Positions 25,805 through 34,230 of a stretch of 64,000 nucleotides of DNA are shown here, piece by piece. Position numbers and translations under genes: made by a program. Under the pieces are notes generated by a model. That model ran no database searches. It saw only the letters and a program-made list of their open reading frames with translations, and was not told where the DNA came from. Within the stretch, counting starts at the first letter, position 1. Each line of letters starts with the position of its first letter. Source of the DNA: Paenibacillus sp. cl123 (GTDB taxonomy: Bacteria > Bacillota > Bacilli > Paenibacillales > NBRC-103111); assembly GCF_900101595.1 (NCBI RefSeq), contig NZ_FMYY01000007.1, forward strand, positions 240,298-304,297. Direction: 5' to 3'.

Positions 25805-27388
25805 TTAATTGAAAATTTTCAGCGCGCCGAGCACAAGGCCGACGATAATGAGCCCGAACATCAGCGTCGTCGTCTTCATTCGCTTGCGGATCAGCCAAAA
25901 CACGATCATGACGACGGCCAGCGGCAGCAGCTTCGGCATAATGCCGTCGAGCATCGTCTGAACCGAAATGGTTGTTTCCTTCATTTTATAGGCGATCGGC
26001 GTCGCTACCTTCAGCCATGTCGCCGTCAGGGCGCCGACCGTCATGAGTCCCATAATTGTAGCCGCTTCCATCATCTTCTTAATTTGGCCGGAAGCCATGA
26101 CTGCCAGAAACTGCTCACGCAGCGCAAAGCCTTTGTTCAGTGTGTACCAGCGTACTAGCACATGGACAATGTTGGTGCCGAAGAAGAACAGCAGCGGGGC
26201 CAGCACGTTCCCCTGCAAGGCCAGCGCCGCCGTGACGCCGCCAAGCATCGGCTTCAGCGTGCCGTTGAACATCGAGTCGCCAACGCCAGCGATCGGACCC
26301 ATCAGGCCAGACTTAAGCCCTTGAATGGCTTGATCGTCGATTTCTTCCCCGTTCGCTTTTCTCGCTTCCAGGTCAAGGGTTAGCGCCAGCACCGGCCCTG
26401 GAAGCCAGGAGTGCGAGTTGTAGATGATCAGGTGGCGCTTGAGCGCCGCTTTGAATTCTTCCGGCTTGTCCTTATAGAGCTTGCGCAGCATGGGAAGAAT
26501 CGCCCAAACGAAACCGAACGCCTGCATCCGGTCGAAGCTGAACGCGGATTGGATCGCAAACGACCGGAAATAGACCCTCCGGATGTCGGATTTCGTAAAG
26601 ATGTCGCCTGTTGCCGAGGCGGTTGCCGCCGCTTCCGCTTCCATATCGGCGTATTCCTCGATGTCGTTGCGGCGAGTCTGCATGACGAGGGCGATGCAAA
26701 GCCCGAGCGCCGCTACGCCGAGAATGCCCATCTTCATATAAGCGACGATGAGGAAGCCGATGAAGAAGAACGGGAACAGGCTCGGCGTCGCGAGCACGCT
26801 CAGCAGCAGGGCGAAGCCAAGTGCCGGCAGCAGGTTGCCTGCGACGGTCAGCCCGTCCTTCAGCCAGACCGGGATGCTTTCCACGATCGTCTGCACGATG
26901 GCGTTACCCAGCACGAGCGCGATGAAAGTCGGAATCGCAGTGGACAGAAAATGCACCGTATTCCCCACATGTAAGAGGCGCGCCAGCCCCCGATCGTTCC
27001 CCCGGTCAGCCATGCGGTCCGCGACACCCAGCAGCATCACGCAAATCGTCTTGGCGATCATCTCGAAGAAGACGCCTAGCAGAGCCGCCGGGATAGCGAT
27101 CAAGAGCGCTGTCTCAAGCCCTTGTCCCGACGTAATGGCGAACGCCGTGCCGAGTACGCCGCCGATCGTATAGTTCGGAGGGATCGAGTTGCCGACGTTC
27201 GTCACGCCCATAAAAATCAGTTCCAGCGTTCCGCCGACGATCAGGCCGGTGTGCAGGTCTCCGAGGATAAGACCGACAATCGGCGCCAGCACGATAGGGC
27301 GTTCAAGATACAGATCGCCGAGAAAGCGCCGGGATAAGTAGGCAAAGCCTGCTAATAAAGACAACAAAAGCGCTGTTACGATTGACAT
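25805..27388 (-). CDS. Fused PTS Enzyme IIC-IID, mannose family
   Basis: 527-aa membrane protein in which two normally separate subunits are joined. Residues 1-~240 are IIC-like (APIVGLILGDLHTGLIVGGTLELIFMG, NSIPPNYTIGGVLGTAFAI). A hydrophilic linker (~243-265, acidic and Ala-rich) leads to IID (residues ~267-527: DIRRVYFRSFAIQSAFSFDR, GLKSGLMGPIAGVGDSMFNG). Both halves look intact, with no frameshift between them. In man, lev, dga and gfr systems IIC and IID are separate proteins. I start at the ATG reading MSIVTALLLS after AGGAG; a GTG 12 bp upstream is possible. Confidence 0.92.
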   Translation of the reverse strand: MSIVTALLLSLLAGFAYLSRRFLGDLYLERPIVLAPIVGLILGDLHTGLIVGGTLELIFMGVTNVGNSIPPNYTIGGVLGTAFAITSGQGLETALLIAIPAALLGVFFEMIAKTICVMLLGVADRMADRGNDRGLARLLHVGNTVHFLSTAIPTFIALVLGNAIVQTIVESIPVWLKDGLTVAGNLLPALGFALLLSVLATPSLFPFFFIGFLIVAYMKMGILGVAALGLCIALVMQTRRNDIEEYADMEAEAAATASATGDIFTKSDIRRVYFRSFAIQSAFSFDRMQAFGFVWAILPMLRKLYKDKPEEFKAALKRHLIIYNSHSWLPGPVLALTLDLEARKANGEEIDDQAIQGLKSGLMGPIAGVGDSMFNGTLKPMLGGVTAALALQGNVLAPLLFFFGTNIVHVLVRWYTLNKGFALREQFLAVMASGQIKKMMEAATIMGLMTVGALTATWLKVATPIAYKMKETTISVQTMLDGIMPKLLPLAVVMIVFWLIRKRMKTTTLMFGLIIVGLVLGALKIFN

Positions 27389-27439
27389 ACGTCCTATCAC
27401 TCCTGTGATTGATTTGCAAAAGCCGTTCGGCGAATCGGT

Positions 27440-27853
27440 TTACATATCTTCATTCAGCTGGAGCATCTTTTTCACGTCGAGAATACCTTCTGTCCCCGAC
27501 AGCACCGCTTGGCCGACGAGCTCCGACAAGCTCATGCTTTCCCGGTACATCAGCGCTTCGGCCAGCATCGGCACGTTCACCCCGGTGACGATTTCAAGCT
27601 GTTCATACTCCGGAATCAAAGCCGCCACCGCCTTGGCCGGCGTGCCGCCGGGCAGATCGACCAGCGCCAGAATGCCGTCCGTCGCTCCCATGTCGGCGAC
27701 CGCCCGGCGCACCGCCGCCTCCAGATCTTCGCCCCCTTGCCCCGAAGTAAACGTTATCGCCAATGCCAACGCGGTATCGCTGACGAACATTGAAGCGGTT
27801 TCCAACAAATACTTGCTCAGCTGGCCATGTGTCACAACCAATATGCCGATCAC
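27440..27853 (-). CDS. PTS Enzyme IIA, mannose family
   Basis: 137-aa IIA-Man type domain protein that receives phosphate from HPr on His9 (VVTHGQLSKYLLE) and passes it to IIB. The GGTPAKAVAALI and TGVNVPMLAEALMYR blocks are typical. It lies between IIB and the fused IIC-IID. Start ATG at 27853. Single domain, not fused to IIB as in E. coli ManX. Confidence 0.93.
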   Translation of the reverse strand: MIGILVVTHGQLSKYLLETASMFVSDTALALAITFTSGQGGEDLEAAVRRAVADMGATDGILALVDLPGGTPAKAVAALIPEYEQLEIVTGVNVPMLAEALMYRESMSLSELVGQAVLSGTEGILDVKKMLQLNEDM

Positions 27854-27871
27854 AATGAAGTACCCCCCGTC

Positions 27872-28354
27872 CTACAAGGATCTGATAATTTTGCCGAAAT
27901 CGTTCGGCGCGCTGCCAGGCAAAAGCCGCGCTTCGAGCTTAACGTCCCGGCGGTCCAGCTCTTTCCATGCCGCGATCTCTTCCGGCGAAGCAGCCACTTC
28001 CTTCGTAATCCGCTGACGCCCTTCCGCCATTCGCACGTTGGCTACGTTCACCTGCTCCAGGTTTAGTCCGCCCTCCATAAGCCCGAGCAGCGATTGGGGA
28101 TCGCGCACTAGCACCAACACCTTATCGTTCTTGAACTTTGCCGCCGACAGCTGCTGAGCGGCGTCAGCGACGGACAGCACCGTCGACTTCACGCCGACCG
28201 GCGTCGCCATCTTGAGCAGCATCTTCTGCGTGTTGTCGGTGGACGCCTGATCGTTGGCGACGACGATATGGGTCGCTCCCAAAATTCTCGTCCAGCCTAC
28301 CGCCACTTCGCCATGGATCAAACGGTCGTCCACCCGAACCAGCACAATCTTCAT
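27872..28354 (-). CDS. PTS Enzyme IIB, mannose family
   Basis: 160-aa IIB-Man/Lev type protein. The phospho-histidine is His14 in RVDDRLIHGEVAVGW. The ANDQASTDNTQKMLLKMATP block is typical of the family. It is the first structural gene behind the sigma-54 promoter at 28422-28437, leaving a leader of about 55 nt. I start at the ATG after GGAATGGGGAG; an upstream in-frame region reads across the promoter and is not coding. Confidence 0.93.
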   Translation of the reverse strand: MKIVLVRVDDRLIHGEVAVGWTRILGATHIVVANDQASTDNTQKMLLKMATPVGVKSTVLSVADAAQQLSAAKFKNDKVLVLVRDPQSLLGLMEGGLNLEQVNVANVRMAEGRQRITKEVAASPEEIAAWKELDRRDVKLEARLLPGSAPNDFGKIIRSL

Positions 28355-28421
28355 CTTAACTCCCCATTCCTCTTGAAAATGAACAGCCGGAAAGCTGTAT
28401 TTACCTTTCGTTAATAATACA

Positions 28422-28437
28422 AGCAAGAATCGTGCCA
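28422..28437 (-). promoter_or_regulatory. Sigma-54 (-24/-12) promoter of the PTS operon
   Basis: On the minus strand TGGCACGATTCTTGCT fits the consensus TGGCACG-N4-TTGCW at every constrained base. It sits about 70 bp upstream of the IIB start, just downstream of a gene for a sigma-54 activator, and the operon ends in rpoN. This is a strong, position-supported call. Confidence 0.92.
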
Positions 28438-28469
28438 AGACACTAACGATTTCTCGCGGCAAAAACAGC

Positions 28470-28499
28470 GAGTGGCGAAGACATTTGCCTTCGCCACTC
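28470..28499. promoter_or_regulatory. Perfect palindrome upstream of the sigma-54 promoter (candidate activator site)
   Basis: Arms GAGTGGCGAAG / CTTCGCCACTC of 11 bp with an 8-nt centre lie 33 bp upstream of the -24 element. It is flanked by two direct repeats of CAAGACACTAAC at 28436-28447 and 28499-28510, 63 bp apart, and an inverted AGTGTCTT at 28527-28534. These are plausible binding sites for the LevR-type activator, or the palindrome may double as a terminator hairpin for the activator gene. Confidence 0.55.
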
Positions 28500-28532
28500 A
28501 AGACACTAACAGAAAAATCGCCTTACAGTGTC

Positions 28533-31250
28533 TTACGATAAAATAATTTGCGCCAAAAATCCGATCTCGTGCCGCGGCATCGTCATCGGCCACTCCCTGC
28601 AGACGGGCTGTACGGCCTGATCCAGCAGTTCGAGCAAAAATCGGTGATGCTCCTCCAGATACACAAGCTCCGCACATTCCAATACCGGCCCGTCCGTCGC
28701 GATCCGCTCGAGCGCGAAAGCCAGATGGATCGTCCAGCGCGCCGCCTTGCTCGGGCTGACGTGCCGCCCCAGCAGCTCCTCCAGCTGCGCAAGCGCCTTC
28801 TCCGCCGCGGCCGCATACCGCTGACCTTCCGCACCTTCGACAGAATCGATGACGTAGCGCTTGGCCAGCTCCACCGCCCCTTCGCGAGTGATCGCCTCGG
28901 ACACCGTATCGTCCTCAATGTCTCCCATCGCCAGGGAGATCAGCGTTTCGATGCCTTTGCCGAACAAGATTTGCTCCATGCCGATAAAGGCAACCCCGGG
29001 CAGGTGCGGATCAACCGTGCCGGCGGCGGCGATGACGGACCCGCGCCAGCCTTCCACCAGCAGCTCCGGGATATCCGAGCCACTGTCCAGATTAACCGGC
29101 TGCACCAACACCTCGCCGCGCAGCGGAGCCGGCAGCGCCTCCTGCAGGAAAGCGGCCAGTTTGCGGGCCGTCCCCTGGCCCGTCAGGCACGTCGTAATGA
29201 TGACCCGCTTCCCATCCTGTGTTGGCCGAAGATCGGTATCGTCCAAATACACTTGCTTGACCGCCTTCACCATATAAGCCAGATCGACATCGCTGCGTCC
29301 GGCCAAATGCCCCGCTTCGATGACGGCGGCAGTCGTGACCAACGGCACCACTTCGACCGGAATGCCGGCGGCCCGCTCGAGATACCGGCCGAATCCGGTC
29401 AGCGATCCCATATCGACGAGCAGCAGCACGCCCTTCGAATTGCCCGCCTCCTGAAGCCGCTGCAGCGCCTGCTGCAGCGTGTCGTCCGTGCTGGCATTCA
29501 GGGGCATGTCCACGCCGATAACGCGCTTCTCCCCGAGCAGCTGGTTGGCGACTGCTGCCATGCTCGTCGCCGTATGGTCGCCGTGTGCGATGACCATCAC
29601 CTTCACATCGGCAGGCTCCTGATTGCTTTTGCGATGGGTCGCCAAAAACAGCGAAATGAAGCCCGCTTCGCTGGGCGACAGCGTGATGCCGAGCCCTGCC
29701 TCCAGCCGGCCCGCCAGGGAGCGGACCACGCCGTATTCTCGCGGGCAGTGCGCGACCAGATCCATAATCCGATCCGCGCCGGGACTGCTCGCTGCATCGG
29801 TAGACGCCAAATGCAGGGCGATTCCCGTGACCGCCTGCGGGCCAAAGACGTAGCCGAGCTGCCTTCCTGCCTCCTCGATGAAATCGGAGACGACGACGAG
29901 AAATTGCTCCTGCAATGCCGGAGCGTCCGCCTGCCGGCCGAGCAGCCGCCGCAAATAGTAATCGACGTCGACCTGAATCAGCTTCTGAACTTCCTCATGG
30001 TCCAGGCCGCTGTTCAAATAGCCGTTCATGCGCCAGCGCAGCTCGCTGTAAAGATCGAGCGTCGCCCGTTCGCCCTTCGGGGCACTTGCGGCCGCCCCTT
30101 GCTCCGGAGCGTACATCCGGTCCTCCACGCCGATCATCGCTTCCGCCTTGGACGTATCCATATGATTGCGCAAATAATTCAGCTGAATATGCGGTGCCAG
30201 ATGCGTCAAATATAGCGGCATCGCCTCGGTATGGCTGCCACCCGCGATATAATTCAGGAACGCCTTGGCACAGCCAAGCAGCACGGCGCTTCTCAGCTCT
30301 CCGATGTTGCCTACAGGGCGGAACGTCAGCAGCGCTACCAGAACGAGCGGGCTGACCGAGATCGCCACGCCGACGCGCACCGCCTCCTCGCGGAAAAACA
30401 ACTCGATCAGCTCGAGCCTCTCTTCCAGCGGGCGGCCGTTCAGATCGGGAATAGTGATCATAACGGGAAAGCGCCGCAGCATCGTCGTCAGCAGCGCCGA
30501 GTGCGGATCTTCCGACGTAGCGGCGATCAATGTAACGGTCGCTTGGCGCAGAGCGCCTCCGTCCCCCAGCATGCGGTATTCCCCGCGGTCCATTAATAAA
30601 AACAGCATCTCCTGTCCGTCCGGCGTCAGCCGGTGAATCTCGTCCAGGAACAGGATGCCGTTCTCGCTCTCGGCGATAAGGCCCGGCGTCGTCTTCTCCG
30701 CCCCGGTAAACGCCCCCTTCACATAGCCGAACAGCTGCGCCAGCAAGAGCTGAGGATTGGCCGCATAATCCGCGCAGTTCAGCACGTTGAAGGGTGCGGA
30801 CGGATTCAACCGCCCGGCCTGGATCGCATATTGGTACATGATGCCGGCCAAATGGCTTTTGCCCGCTCCGGTCGGGCCGACGATTAAGGCGGCAAGCCCT
30901 CTGGGCGGATAGAGCATCGCCGCCTTCGCCTGCTCGACGACGGTGCGCAGGCTGCCGGCGGCCCCGATAATTTGGTCGAAGCAGGAGGTCTGTCCTCCTC
31001 CCGTGCCTTCCGGCCTCGCCGCTTCACCGCCCGCAAGCCCCGCTAGCGCCTCATCGCCGGCCAACCAAAAGCGGACCGGCCGTCCTCCGCTTTTATGAAG
31101 CAGACCTTCCCTACATAATTCGTTCAAGTCCGCGCTGGCGTTATGCCGCAAAATGCCCGAGGCTTTGGCCGCTTCCTCGGCCGTCACTCCCGCCGATTCG
31201 CCGAATGCCCCGAGCTGGCGAATTGTATCCAAAATCCGATATTTGCGCAT
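28533..31250 (-). CDS. LevR/DgaR-type sigma-54-dependent transcriptional activator
   Basis: 905-aa activator with, in order: an N-terminal winged-helix (1-~65), an AAA+ domain with Walker A GPTGAGKS (~125-132), the sigma-54 contact loop GAFTGA (179-184) and Walker B ILFLDEIH (~199-206), a PTS-regulation domain (~410-545), an IIA-Man-like domain with His556 (VIAHGDHTATSM), a IIB-like stretch (KRVIITTCLTGQGTA) and a second PRD with several histidines (~800-905). This is the LevR/DgaR/GfrR layout; phosphorylation by HPr and by IIB tunes activity. It lies just upstream of the PTS operon in the same orientation. Confidence 0.95.
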   Translation of the reverse strand: MRKYRILDTIRQLGAFGESAGVTAEEAAKASGILRHNASADLNELCREGLLHKSGGRPVRFWLAGDEALAGLAGGEAARPEGTGGGQTSCFDQIIGAAGSLRTVVEQAKAAMLYPPRGLAALIVGPTGAGKSHLAGIMYQYAIQAGRLNPSAPFNVLNCADYAANPQLLLAQLFGYVKGAFTGAEKTTPGLIAESENGILFLDEIHRLTPDGQEMLFLLMDRGEYRMLGDGGALRQATVTLIAATSEDPHSALLTTMLRRFPVMITIPDLNGRPLEERLELIELFFREEAVRVGVAISVSPLVLVALLTFRPVGNIGELRSAVLLGCAKAFLNYIAGGSHTEAMPLYLTHLAPHIQLNYLRNHMDTSKAEAMIGVEDRMYAPEQGAAASAPKGERATLDLYSELRWRMNGYLNSGLDHEEVQKLIQVDVDYYLRRLLGRQADAPALQEQFLVVVSDFIEEAGRQLGYVFGPQAVTGIALHLASTDAASSPGADRIMDLVAHCPREYGVVRSLAGRLEAGLGITLSPSEAGFISLFLATHRKSNQEPADVKVMVIAHGDHTATSMAAVANQLLGEKRVIGVDMPLNASTDDTLQQALQRLQEAGNSKGVLLLVDMGSLTGFGRYLERAAGIPVEVVPLVTTAAVIEAGHLAGRSDVDLAYMVKAVKQVYLDDTDLRPTQDGKRVIITTCLTGQGTARKLAAFLQEALPAPLRGEVLVQPVNLDSGSDIPELLVEGWRGSVIAAAGTVDPHLPGVAFIGMEQILFGKGIETLISLAMGDIEDDTVSEAITREGAVELAKRYVIDSVEGAEGQRYAAAAEKALAQLEELLGRHVSPSKAARWTIHLAFALERIATDGPVLECAELVYLEEHHRFLLELLDQAVQPVCREWPMTMPRHEIGFLAQIILS

Positions 31251-31524
31251 TCTATTCCCTCCCTTATCCCACGACTAAGCTATGGACTGACCCATGAGTC
31301 CCGCGCCAACCAAGGCCGGGCAAACACATCGTTCTCCGGACCCGGTTATCATGGCTTTTTTTGACTATATACCGCTTTCACGGTTCTCTACAACACTGCC
31401 ATCTCCGGAAATTTTAACATTACCGCGCTTTCACAACGATTTTCGACACGAAAAGTCTCTGTATCGTTCCATCAAAGCTACTTTTCCCTGGGCTTATTCG
31501 AGGAAAGGCAGCTTATTTTATGAA
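31251..31524. other. Spacer between the PTS activator and the MerR gene
   Basis: 274 bp. I see no credible gene. Two similar words CGCTTTCAC occur (31372 and 31429). The AT content rises here, marking the start of the accessory block. The promoter of the activator gene should lie in it but I do not see a confident -35/-10 pair. Confidence 0.4.
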
Positions 31525-32364
31525 CTATCCTCCTAAGGGATGGCTATCTTTTGGTTCCTCAATGTGGACCATAACCCTCACCAGATAATCATCGGCTTGC
31601 TGTATTACAATTTCATCCTGCATGTAATCTTCGTAAGCATTTCCCTTAATGATGTATTGTTTTCTCTCGATATAATCAAAGATTTGCGGATAAATTTTCT
31701 CGGTATCCCCGTAGTCCGCTCTGGCGTACGAAACAAGGTAGAATCCTTCCGGCATATATTCCTGTTTATAATGTTTTGTGGTCATATAGCAGTACATATG
31801 GGAGATCATGTCTCCATCCTGCTTCAGCAGATCATCTTTGGGAATGATGACCCCATTGGGGTAACCAAGCGGCGCATGCTCCTTGTTCAGCCGCACCCGA
31901 AAATCCTCCCAGAGCTCCTCCGGAAACTCCTTTTTGGATGAGTAGATTCGGCGGCTCAGCAGTAGAGGTGTCTTGGCTTGCCAGATGACATGCATTTGGC
32001 TGGTGTCCAGGTGCATGGATTGCTCTATATTTTCCGCACGCTGAATAATCATTTGTTTCGCCCGAGTCAGTTTGGCGATCTGCAGCTGCAGATTTTCCTC
32101 CTGTTTACGCAGCAGTTGAAGGGTAGTTTCCGGAGAACGCTCACCGAGATGCTGCTGAATTTCCTCCAGGGACATGCCCAGCTCTTTGAAAATATGAATA
32201 ACGCCGATCGTTTCAAACTGGCTGTGGCTGTAATAGCGATAACCGTTATCCGCCACAAAGGCAGGTTTGAACAGACCAATGCGGTCGTAGTAAATGAGGG
32301 TTTTGCGTGAAACCTCGGACAGCTTGGAAAAATCACTAATGGATAACAATTCATTTGGATGCAT
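31525..32364 (-). CDS. MerR-family regulator (BmrR/TipA-like)
   Basis: 279-aa regulator with an N-terminal MerR winged helix (LLSISDFSKLSEVSRKTLIYYDRIGLFKP), a coiled coil (~80-115) and a C-terminal effector domain of the GyrI/SOUL-like fold seen in BmrR (MYCYMTTKHYKQ, YARADYGDTEKIYP). MerR proteins act on promoters with a 19-bp spacer; exactly such a promoter lies divergently at 32391-32421. It is divergent from the two ABC exporter genes, so it is probably their drug-sensing activator. Start ATG at 32364. Confidence 0.92.
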   Translation of the reverse strand: MHPNELLSISDFSKLSEVSRKTLIYYDRIGLFKPAFVADNGYRYYSHSQFETIGVIHIFKELGMSLEEIQQHLGERSPETTLQLLRKQEENLQLQIAKLTRAKQMIIQRAENIEQSMHLDTSQMHVIWQAKTPLLLSRRIYSSKKEFPEELWEDFRVRLNKEHAPLGYPNGVIIPKDDLLKQDGDMISHMYCYMTTKHYKQEYMPEGFYLVSYARADYGDTEKIYPQIFDYIERKQYIIKGNAYEDYMQDEIVIQQADDYLVRVMVHIEEPKDSHPLGG

Positions 32365-32390
32365 AAGTACCCCCAGGTTAAAAAAGTAGA

Positions 32391-32421
32391 TTGACTGTAT
32401 AGTTACTGTACAGTGTATGAT
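32391..32421 (+). promoter_or_regulatory. MerR-type promoter with 19-bp spacer and operator dyad
   Basis: TTGACT (32391-32396) and TATGAT (32416-32421) are separated by exactly 19 bp, the over-long spacer of MerR-activated promoters. The spacer holds a dyad: ACTGTATAGT / ACTGTACAGT around a central T (32394-32414, one mismatch). It drives the ABC pair at 32494. Confidence 0.88.
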
Positions 32422-32493
32422 ACATCTGTTCTCATCGTCAGTCTACTTTTAGATCGCCGATCAGGGTGTTTATTTTAAATGAGGAGAATGCTT

Positions 32494-34230
32494 ATGGTAA
32501 GGAAATTATTGCAAAGTGTACGGGAATATAAAAAAGATACGTGGCTGACGCCTTTGTTTTTACTTGGTGAAGTGGCCATGGAAGTCATTATCCCGCTGTT
32601 TATGGCCGAATTGATTGATCAGGGGATCACGGGGGGGCAGATGAATCAGGTGTTGAAGTACGGCTTGATTCTGGTGTTGTTTGCCCTTGTGTCTCTGGTC
32701 TTTGGGGCGCTGGCGGGTAAGCATTCTGCGATTGCCATGTCGGGGTTTGGCCAAAATTTGCGTTACGACCTGTTTCGTCATGTGCAGCAGCTGTCGTATT
32801 CCAATATGGATAAATTCTCAACCTCAGGTATCGTCACCAGGCTGACCACGGATATTACGCATGTGCAAAATGCATTTCTGATGATTATCCGGATTGCCTT
32901 CCGCAGTCCGGCGATGATGATTTTTGCGACGATTATGACGTATCGCATCAGCCCGTCCATTGCTTCCTGGTTCATGATTGTTATCCCTGTGCTGGCCATT
33001 GGCGTGATCATCATCATGAAGTATTCTTTTCCGATTTTTGAGCGTGCCTTTGGCAGTTACGATGATCTGAATAAAGTTGTTCAGGAAAACGTACGCGGCA
33101 TTCGGGTCGTGAAATCCTATGTGCGAGAAGAGCGTGAGGTATCCAAGTTTCAGGCCGTATCCCAGCGGATATTTGCACAAATGGTTAAGGCGGAACGCAT
33201 TCTGTCGTACGAGCTTCCATTGATGCAAATTGTGCTGTATGCCGTGATGCTGATCATCTCATGGATTGGAGCCAAACTGGTTGTGGGTGGAAGCATGACT
33301 ACCGGCGAGCTTACGAGTATATTCGCGTATTCCATGCAAATTCTAATGAGTTTGATGACCCTGGGCCTCGTAGTTATTATGGTTGCCATTGCTCGCGCTT
33401 CGGCGGGACGGATTCATGATCTGTTTAGTGAACAGCCGGACATTACCAGTCCGGAATCGCCAGTTACAGAGCTGCGCAGTGGAGAGGTTGAATTCCGTAA
33501 GGTGTCCTTCCGTTACTCCGATAAAGCCGAGAATTATGCCCTGTCTGGCATCAATCTGCGCATTGCATCGGGACAGACGATCGGTATTATTGGAGCTGCG
33601 GGCAGTGCAAAGTCCACCCTGGTGCAGCTGATTCCACGTCTATATGATGCCAGTGAGGGTGAAGTCCTTGTCAGCGGAGTCAATGTGAAGGAATACGATC
33701 TAAGTGTGCTTCGAAGCCAGGTCGCGATGGTATTGCAAAAAAACGTCCTGTTTGAAGGCACGATTAAGGAGAACCTGCGTTGGGGCAATGAAAATGCGAC
33801 CGATGAAGAGTTGATTGAAGCGTGCAAAGCGGCGCAGGCACATGAGTTTATTTCCACGTTTCCGGATGGATATGACACTCATTTGGCACAAGGCGGTACT
33901 AACGTTTCGGGAGGTCAGAAGCAGAGACTGTGTATTGCCAGAGCTTTGCTCAAAAAACCGAAGATTCTGATTCTGGATGATTCCACCAGCGCTGTAGATA
34001 CACGGACCGACGCATTAATCCGCAACGTTTTCAAGGAAAGCATACCGGATACAACCAAAATTATAATTGCCCAGCGTATTGCCTCTGTTGAAGATGCTGA
34101 TCAGATTGTCGTGCTGGATGAAGGCAAGATGGTAGATATCGGAACCCATCAGGAACTGCTGGGCAGAAATACAATTTATCAAGAGGCTTATTATACACAG
34201 ACGAAAGGCGGTGAAGCACTGGATGGATAA
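32494..34230 (+). CDS. ABC exporter subunit 1, degenerate ATPase site (BmrC-like)
   Basis: 578-aa half-transporter with six membrane helices and an ATPase. Walker A is IGAAGSAKSTL (Ala in the position usually Gly before Lys), signature VSGGQKQRL, and Walker B LILDDSTSAVD, where the usual catalytic Glu is Asp. This is the degenerate-site half of heterodimeric exporters such as BmrCD and LmrCD. Start ATG at 32494, spaced 7 nt from AGGAG. Its 3' end overlaps the next gene. Controlled by the MerR promoter. Substrate unknown, probably an antibiotic or toxic compound. Confidence 0.92.
   Translation: MVRKLLQSVREYKKDTWLTPLFLLGEVAMEVIIPLFMAELIDQGITGGQMNQVLKYGLILVLFALVSLVFGALAGKHSAIAMSGFGQNLRYDLFRHVQQLSYSNMDKFSTSGIVTRLTTDITHVQNAFLMIIRIAFRSPAMMIFATIMTYRISPSIASWFMIVIPVLAIGVIIIMKYSFPIFERAFGSYDDLNKVVQENVRGIRVVKSYVREEREVSKFQAVSQRIFAQMVKAERILSYELPLMQIVLYAVMLIISWIGAKLVVGGSMTTGELTSIFAYSMQILMSLMTLGLVVIMVAIARASAGRIHDLFSEQPDITSPESPVTELRSGEVEFRKVSFRYSDKAENYALSGINLRIASGQTIGIIGAAGSAKSTLVQLIPRLYDASEGEVLVSGVNVKEYDLSVLRSQVAMVLQKNVLFEGTIKENLRWGNENATDEELIEACKAAQAHEFISTFPDGYDTHLAQGGTNVSGGQKQRLCIARALLKKPKILILDDSTSAVDTRTDALIRNVFKESIPDTTKIIIAQRIASVEDADQIVVLDEGKMVDIGTHQELLGRNTIYQEAYYTQTKGGEALDG

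Noticed and set aside
28548..30215. 555-aa open frame antisense to the LevR-type activator
   Set aside because: No recognisable protein; the activator frame carries AAA+, PRD and IIA-like domains.
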